From Torreya grandis (Eukaryota; Streptophyta; Pinopsida; Cupressales; Taxaceae): a stretch of DNA of 64,000 nucleotides. The translations under genes and the position numbers were made by a program. The stretch is taken from assembly GCA_037957365.1 (NCBI GenBank), contig JARHVA010000021.1, positions 7,976,501 through 8,040,500 of the forward strand. Direction: 5' to 3'. The notes under the pieces are model-generated. The model searched no databases. It was given only the letters and a program-made list of their open reading frames with translations, and was not told the DNA's origin. Shown here one piece after another: positions 59,247 to 64,000 of the stretch (position 1 is the first letter of the stretch; each line of letters begins with the position of its first letter).

Positions 59247-60949
59247 AATGTAGAAAAATTGAGTGAATCTAAAAGGCAAGACACCAAAGCACCATCTCGC
59301 TTTGTTCAGAAGAATCATGCTGAAAGTCAGATCATTGGCAACATTGATGCTGGAGTTCAAACCAGAAGAAGAATTGTAAGTATACCTGAGCATGTAAATT
59401 TCTCTTTGTTATCCAAGGTAGAGCCTAAGAATTTTTCTGAAGCTAGTCATGATAAACATTGGGTAAAAGCAATGAAAAAAGAGTTAGATCAAATTGAGAA
59501 GAATGAGACTTGGGAACTTGTGCCCAGGCCAATGGATCAAAATGTGATTGGCACTAAATGGATTTTTCGAAACAAATTGAATGAAAATGGCCAAGTCACT
59601 CGAAACAAAGCAAGGTTGGTATGTAAGGGGTATGCTCAAGTAGAAGGTGTAAATTTCGAAGAGACTTATGCCCCTGTTGCTAGACTAGAAGCAATTCGAA
59701 TATTTCTTGCATTCTCAGTATTCAAAAATTTCAAAGTTTATCAAATGGATGTTAAATCAACATTTTTAAATGGCAATCTAAAAGACGAAGTTTACATAGA
59801 ACAGCCAGAAGGATTCTTTTTATCAGAAAACAAGGATTATCTGTGTAAGTTGAAGAAGGCTTTGTATGGATTGAAACAAGCTCCTAGAGCATGGTATGCT
59901 AGGCTTGATAAATACCTACAAGACCAAGGATTCAAGAGAGGATATGCTGATAGTAATCTTTACATCAAAACTGAAGGAGATCACCAGTTAATTATTGTGG
60001 TGTATGTAGATGATATAATCTTTGGAGGAGACAATGAAGAAATGTCTAAGATATTTGTCAAAGATATGCAAAAGGAATTTGAAATGTCCATGTTAGGTGA
60101 GTTGTCATTTTTCCTTGGTTTATAAATCTCTCAATCTAACAAAGGAATATTCATATCCCAAAGCAAGTATGTAAAGGAGATGTTGAAGAAATTCCATATG
60201 GAGTGTGCCCCTGTTAGCACACCTATGGCTACAGGTACGAAGTTGAGCAAAGATGATGAATCTCCGAATACTGATCAAACTCTTTACAAATCAATGATTG
60301 GGAGTTTACTATATGTGATGGCATCTAGGCCAGATATCATGCAAGCAGTAGGTATGGTTGCACTATTTCAAGCAGCTCCAAAAGAAACACGTGCAAGCCG
60401 TAAAACGTATATTTAAATATTTAAAGAGAACCTTGGATTATGGGTTATGGTACCCAAGAGGTAAAGACTTCACATTGGTAGCGTACACGGATTCAGATTG
60501 GGCAGGTTGTGTAGATGATAGAAAAAGTAAGTGGAGGAGCATTCTTTCTTGGAGATAGCCTAGTATCATGGTTGAGTAAGAAGCAGAATTTTGTATCTCT
60601 ATCCACAGCAGAAGCAGAGTACATAGCGGCAGTGCTATGTTGTACACAAGTTCTATGGATGAAACAAACCTTGAAAGATATCAAAGAAGAGTATAATCAT
60701 CCAATCTCCATATTATGTGATAATACTAGTGCGATAAGTATTTCGAAGAATCCAGTTATGCATTCCAGAACTAAGCATATCCCTATACAGTATCATTTCT
60801 TGAGAGAACAGGGGGCAAAACAAGTAAAATTGGAATATGTTTTCACATCCGAACAGATGGCAAATATCTTCACTAAGCCACTTCCAAAGGAAACATTTGA
60901 GTATCTATGACAAAAGTTGGGAGTAATTTCTTTTGCTTCTTGCCACTGA
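59247..60949 (+). pseudogene. Copia B reverse transcriptase and RNase H, nearly intact
   Basis: 59259-60125 is a 288-codon open frame: [64 protein letters not shown] and the catalytic [11 protein letters not shown] (60001), ending in a stop after SFFLGL. 60180-60416 continues to RPDIMQAVGM. A frameshift, then YTDSDWAGCVDD (60485), another frameshift, LSTAEAEYIAAVLCC (60600), CDNTSAISISKNPVMHSRTK (60716) and ADIFTKPL-type NIFTKPLPKETFEYL complete Ty1/Copia RNase H with its Asp, Glu, Asp set. It ends at TGA near 60947. Confidence 0.93.
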
Positions 60950-60959
60950 AGGGAAGCAT

Positions 60960-61149
60960 CAGCGGAGGGGGAGCTAAGTACTAGCTCTTGGATAGACCCT
61001 TTGCCATTGATGTCAAAGGGGGAGAAGTACAAAAAGAGGATGTCACAGAAAGGGGGAGCTACAGCAAAGAAGGATTCAGACAGAAGAGACAGTGCAGCAA
61101 GGGGGAGCAGTTTCAGTATGTGGTTGCCATCAATGACAAAGGGGGAGAT
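60960..61149 (+). repeat. Five polypurine-tract-like boxes before the 3' LTR of Copia B
   Basis: GGGGGAG occurs near 60967, 61018, 61051, 61101 and 61141; the last directly precedes the LTR and is the likely plus-strand primer. Two are preceded by TTGCCATTGATGTCAAAG or its variant TTGCCATCAATGACAAAG, which resembles the LTR start TTGTCATTGATGTCAAA. Confidence 0.75.
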
Positions 61150-61189
61150 TGTTGGAATATTGTCATGATGTCAAATGGAACTATTGCTA

Positions 61190-61392
61190 GAAGTGAATGG
61201 AATTGATTCCCAGAAGTGAACGAAAATGTCGACGAAAGTGAATGGAATTGTTGCTGAAAATGAACGGAATTGTTGACGGAAGTGAACGAAAATGTCGACG
61301 GAAGTGAACGGAATTGTTGCCGGAAGTGAACGGAAATGTCGACGGAAGTGAACGGAATTGTCGACGCAAATGTCGACAGAATTGTCAACCTT
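61190..61392 (+). repeat. 22-bp minisatellite in 3' LTR of Copia B, about 8.5 units
   Basis: Same unit as 55079-55166 with about five more copies, matching the 114-bp length difference of the LTRs. It creates long chance ORFs on the minus strand (61113-61437). Confidence 0.88.
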
Positions 61393-61716
61393 GGCCAACC
61401 TATTGGGAGTTGTGACCGTTCGAAAGGACCTTTTCACTTGAAGAGTACAACCTTAATTTGTGGCTTTTCGTGGGTTATAAATAAGTGCATAACGAATGGC
61501 AAAAGAGTAGATTCAAAAGTGAAAGAAATAAAAGAAGAGCAGAATTTTTAAAGGCAAATTTTTGTGAGAATATTAAAAAAAAAAATCAGCAAGTATAAGG
61601 AAGAGTATAGCAACGAAAACACTCAAGTGTAGATCGAATCTAAAGGAGATAAAGCAAGTATTCTATCATCAGTTGTTTTGACAACAAATTTGAGATAGAA
61701 GAGTGATTTTTTCTGA

Positions 61717-61851
61717 GAAGGTTGGTGCCTTCGTTTTGAAGAGATCGGTGTCTCTTGTTGAGTTGGTGCTCGGTGAAAGGGGTTGGTGCTCCTATAGGTT
61801 GGTGCCTACAAAATTGTTTTTGGGGTTGGTGCTCCAATAGGTTGGTGCCTA
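61717..61851 (+). repeat. Stem-loop array in 3' LTR of Copia B
   Basis: The seven stem-loops of 55486-55620 in the same order; loop 2 is TCGGTG and its stem is perfect here. The sixth stem can extend to TGGGG/CTCCA. Confidence 0.87.
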
Positions 61852-62076
61852 CGAATATTTATATTAAGAGAATTTCGCCGTGGTTTTCTCCCGAAAGGGT
61901 TTCCATGCAAATCTATGTCTATTTGCATTGTGTGGTTTTGCATTGTATTCTTTGATTGCTTTGAATATATTAATTGCGGAGTAATTTGAGGTTTTGGATT
62001 TAAGATTAATAGTCGAAAGCGAAAAAATATCTTATACTAATTCACCCCCCCTCTCAGTATAAGCTTGTGCTTAACA

Positions 62077-62694
62077 CATGCAAGTTGTAAGCTTTATAGC
62101 ACATTTTCAAGCAACCCCAAAAGAAACACATGTGCAAGCGGTCAAAAGGATATACAAATATCTAAAAAGCACTTTTAATTATGGTTTGTGGTATCCAAGA
62201 GGTGAAGATTTCACACTAACAACATGCACAGACGCAGATTGGACAGGAAGTGTTGATGACATAAAAGTACAAGTGGAGGAGCATTTTTTCTTGGCAAAAA
62301 TCTAGTGTCATGGCTAAGCAAAAAGCATCCTTCCATTTTTTTTTCTACCGCTGAAGCAGAATACATAACAGCACTGTCTTGTTGTACACAAGTCCTTTGA
62401 ATGAAGCAGACGTTGAAAGATTTTAAAATAGAATATGAACATCCAATCTCAATACTCTGTGATAACACTAGTGCAATAAACATTTCAAAGAATCCGGTTA
62501 TGCACTCTAAAACAAAACATATTCCAATCAAGTATCATTTTTGGACAGAACAGGTTGCAGATCAGCAAGTAAAGATGGAGTACATTGCCACCAAGGAACA
62601 GATAGCAGATATCTTCACGAAGCCCCTCCCAAAAGAAACTTTTGAGTTTCTAAGGCAGAAATTGGGAGTGATCCATTCTTCATCTAGTCATTAA
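62077..62694 (+). pseudogene. Copia A RNase H, after the Copia B insertion
   Basis: Resumes the A frame: FQATPKETHVQAVKRIYKYL, GLWYPRGEDFTLTTCTDADW, then a frameshift, STAEAEYITALSCCTQVL, a stop in place of Trp, then CDNTSAINISKNPVMHSKTK and ADIFTKPLPKETFEFL to a stop at 62692. All Copia RNase H acidic residues are kept. Confidence 0.92.
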
Positions 62695-62917
62695 ATCCGT
62701 CAAGAGAAGCATGCATTAAGGGGGAGCTAATCATTGCATTATTCAACTCCATGGATATTCTAGTGATATACATTGTGATTGTGTTGTATGTCTCTTTGCC
62801 ATTGATGTCAAAAGGAGGAGAATTAAAGAAAGGGGGAGCAAAGGAGGAGAACTACAACAAGAGGGAGTTCATGTACTATTTTTCTACAAGATTGCCATCA
62901 ATGACAAAGCGAAAGAT
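62695..62917 (+). repeat. Polypurine-like boxes before the 3' LTR of Copia A
   Basis: AAGGGGGAGC near 62718, AAAGGAGGAGAA near 62810, AAAGGGGGAGC near 62831 and AAAGGAGGAGAA near 62843. The tract next to the LTR is changed to ACAAAGCGAAAGAT. TTGCCATTGATGTCAAAAGG lies near 62799. Confidence 0.65.
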
Positions 62918-63873
62918 TGTTGGAATATTGTCATTGATGTCAAAGGCATTATAATTAATATAATAGAAGTCAACGAAATTGCCAATGTTAGTGTCATTAA
63001 TGCAATGGAATTATTATTAATGTCACAATATTGCAATTAAGGATTGCAATTCAAAGGGCCCAAGAATAGACGTAAGTAATTATTTGAATTCAAGGTGAAG
63101 GGCAATCAACAATAATTAACAAGGCCGACCAGTAATAAAATGTATTTAATTTGCAGCAGCAATTCATGATGAAGGGACCTGCATTAAAGAAGGTTTGAAT
63201 GAGTGCTCAAGGAAAGTTGTTTAAGGCTTAAATCGCCCCTCATAAGATATGCATTAATGCCTATTATTGTTGGGCCGACCCACTTGATATATGGCTGCCT
63301 TGGGAAATCGCCCCACTTGGTGATTTAATTAAAATAAAATTATATGCACAACTTTTGATGAAAGGGTTCCTCTTGGATGGGACATCTCCTTTGTGAAGAG
63401 CCTTTGAAGGCTATATAAGGCAGATAAAAGATTGGAAAATATGTATAGAAATAATTCTTTCCATCATGAAAACATAAGCAAATTTCAATGGAGAAGAGAG
63501 AAGATTGAATTTTGCCATCATTTGTTGGTGAAGCAACAATAAAAGGTGGAAGATTGTTTCAATGGAGGTAGGTGCCTCAAATCAAAGAAATTGGTGTCTC
63601 TGCTAAGTTGGTGCTTAGCAGTGGAGATTGGTGTCTCCAAGTAGATTGGTGCCTACTAAATTTTTGTAAAAGAAGTATTATTTTACCATTGGATTTGGAC
63701 GGTAAATACAAGTAGTTCATTGTGATTTTTTCCGAGAGAGGGTTTTCTACGTAAATCCTATGTTAGTTAACTATTAGATCTTGTGTGAATGTTTGCATTG
63801 TGAACATTAATTTCTGAAAGTAAAAGTTTTATTTCACACTGATTCACCCCCCCAGTGTGTTGTGTGCTTAACA
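62918..63873 (+). repeat. 3' LTR of Copia A
   Basis: 956 bp; TATA box at 63412-63419; stem-loop array at 63565-63657. Confidence 0.95.
63565..63657 (+). repeat. Stem-loop array in 3' LTR of Copia A
   Basis: GAGG-TAGGTG-CCTC, AGAAA-TTGGTG-TCTCT (one mismatch), GCTAAG-TTGGTG-CTTAGC, GGAGA-TTGGTG-TCTCC (perfect, unlike the 5' copy), AGTAGA-TTGGTG-CCTACT (one mismatch). Confidence 0.85.
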
Positions 63874-64000
63874 AAAATGTTTCTACAACTCTCGAGGATT
63901 TCAGATAGGTCACAGAGATCAAGGCCTTTGTTTGCAAGATCAAGCCCAAAAAGGTTCAAACTTGATATTTTTTTCCTGAAAAATCGTGCAATTTGAGGCC
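63874..64000 (+). mobile_element. Old Copia leader, resumed after Copia A
   Basis: Starts with the second AAAAT copy and presumably continues the leader cut at 50192. Too short to show coding sequence. Confidence 0.4.

Larger units (their letters stand above)
55035..62076 (+). mobile_element. Copia B: complete LTR retrotransposon nested in Copia A, CATGC duplication
   Basis: LTRs 55035-55847 and 61150-62076 start TGTTGGAATATTGTCA and end CTTAACA. CATGC occurs at 55030-55034 and again at 62077-62081. The element is closely related to A in all proteins and in LTR ends and layout, so one family member jumped into another. Gag is full-length with coiled coil and extra knuckles. Several frameshifts and stops, and Asn in place of one integrase catalytic Asp, disable it. 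Confidence 0.96.
61150..62076 (+). repeat. 3' LTR of Copia B
   Basis: 927 bp. It carries the expanded minisatellite (61190-61392, about 8.5 units) and the stem-loop array (61717-61851). Confidence 0.95.
50193..63873 (+). mobile_element. Copia A: complete LTR retrotransposon with AAAAT target duplication
   Basis: LTRs 50193-51129 and 62918-63873 start TGT..GAATATTGTCATTG and end in AACA. The flanking 5 bp are AAAAT at 50188-50192 and at 63874-63878. A primer-binding site (TGGTATCAGAACC, 51132-51144) follows the 5' LTR. Gag, protease, integrase, reverse transcriptase and RNase H occur in Copia order but with many stops. Copia B sits in the pol gene; removing B with one CATGC copy rejoins the frame at RPDIM. 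Without B the element is about 6.6 kb. Confidence 0.96.

Noticed and set aside
61190..61392. Could be a CRISPR array (regular repeats)
   Set aside because: Units are contiguous with no unique spacers, and lie inside a plant LTR.
61113..61437. Overlapping minus-strand ORFs of FTSVDISVHFRQQF type
   Set aside because: They are made by the 22-bp minisatellite in the LTR; the repeated peptide follows the DNA period and sits in non-coding LTR.

Overview
This window is nuclear DNA of a plant with a large, repeat-rich genome. The evidence is plant-type L1 LINEs (endonuclease, reverse transcriptase, zf-RVT, RNase H), Copia and Gypsy LTR retrotransposons with plant-type primer-binding sites, a hAT transposon with a DUF659-like region, and four intron-separated exons of a plant-like TAF6 gene. 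A gymnosperm or another large-genome seed plant would fit, but I cannot name the species. AT-rich spacers and many C-to-T type stop codons in old copies suggest long methylation-driven decay.

Layout. 1-4.6 kb: a decayed LINE on the minus strand, running off the left edge and abutting the 3' tail of another LINE on the plus strand. 4.7-11.2 kb: spacer with two copies of an unidentified repeat and a LINE RNase H remnant. 11.8-18.5 kb: a decayed LTR element with gag only. 19.0-19.65 kb: a broken SET-domain sequence (minus). 19.8-24.6 kb: microsatellites and featureless AT-rich DNA. 24.6-26.0 kb: the last four exons of TAF6 (minus); no 5' exons are visible. 28-30.4 kb: tandem repeats and a possible inverted-repeat element. 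30.57-42.78 kb: an internally deleted Gypsy element carrying a hAT transposon in its gag-pro region, which itself carries a deleted Copia element, so three levels of nesting. 42.89-48.56 kb: a full-length LINE (minus) with a perfect 17-bp target-site duplication. 49-64 kb: an old Copia leader interrupted by Copia A (50,193-63,873, duplication AAAAT), which is interrupted by the related Copia B (55,035-62,076, duplication CATGC).

The only host gene I can support is TAF6; the SET-domain piece is probably a pseudogene. The most unusual signal is in the LTRs of Copia A and B. Each carries a close array of five (A) or seven (B) tiny stem-loops in which the six-base loop is nearly always TTGGTG while the stems differ in sequence but stay self-complementary. 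The loop shares TTGGT with the Copia A primer-binding site. The arrays lie downstream of the TATA boxes, so they should be in the element RNA.
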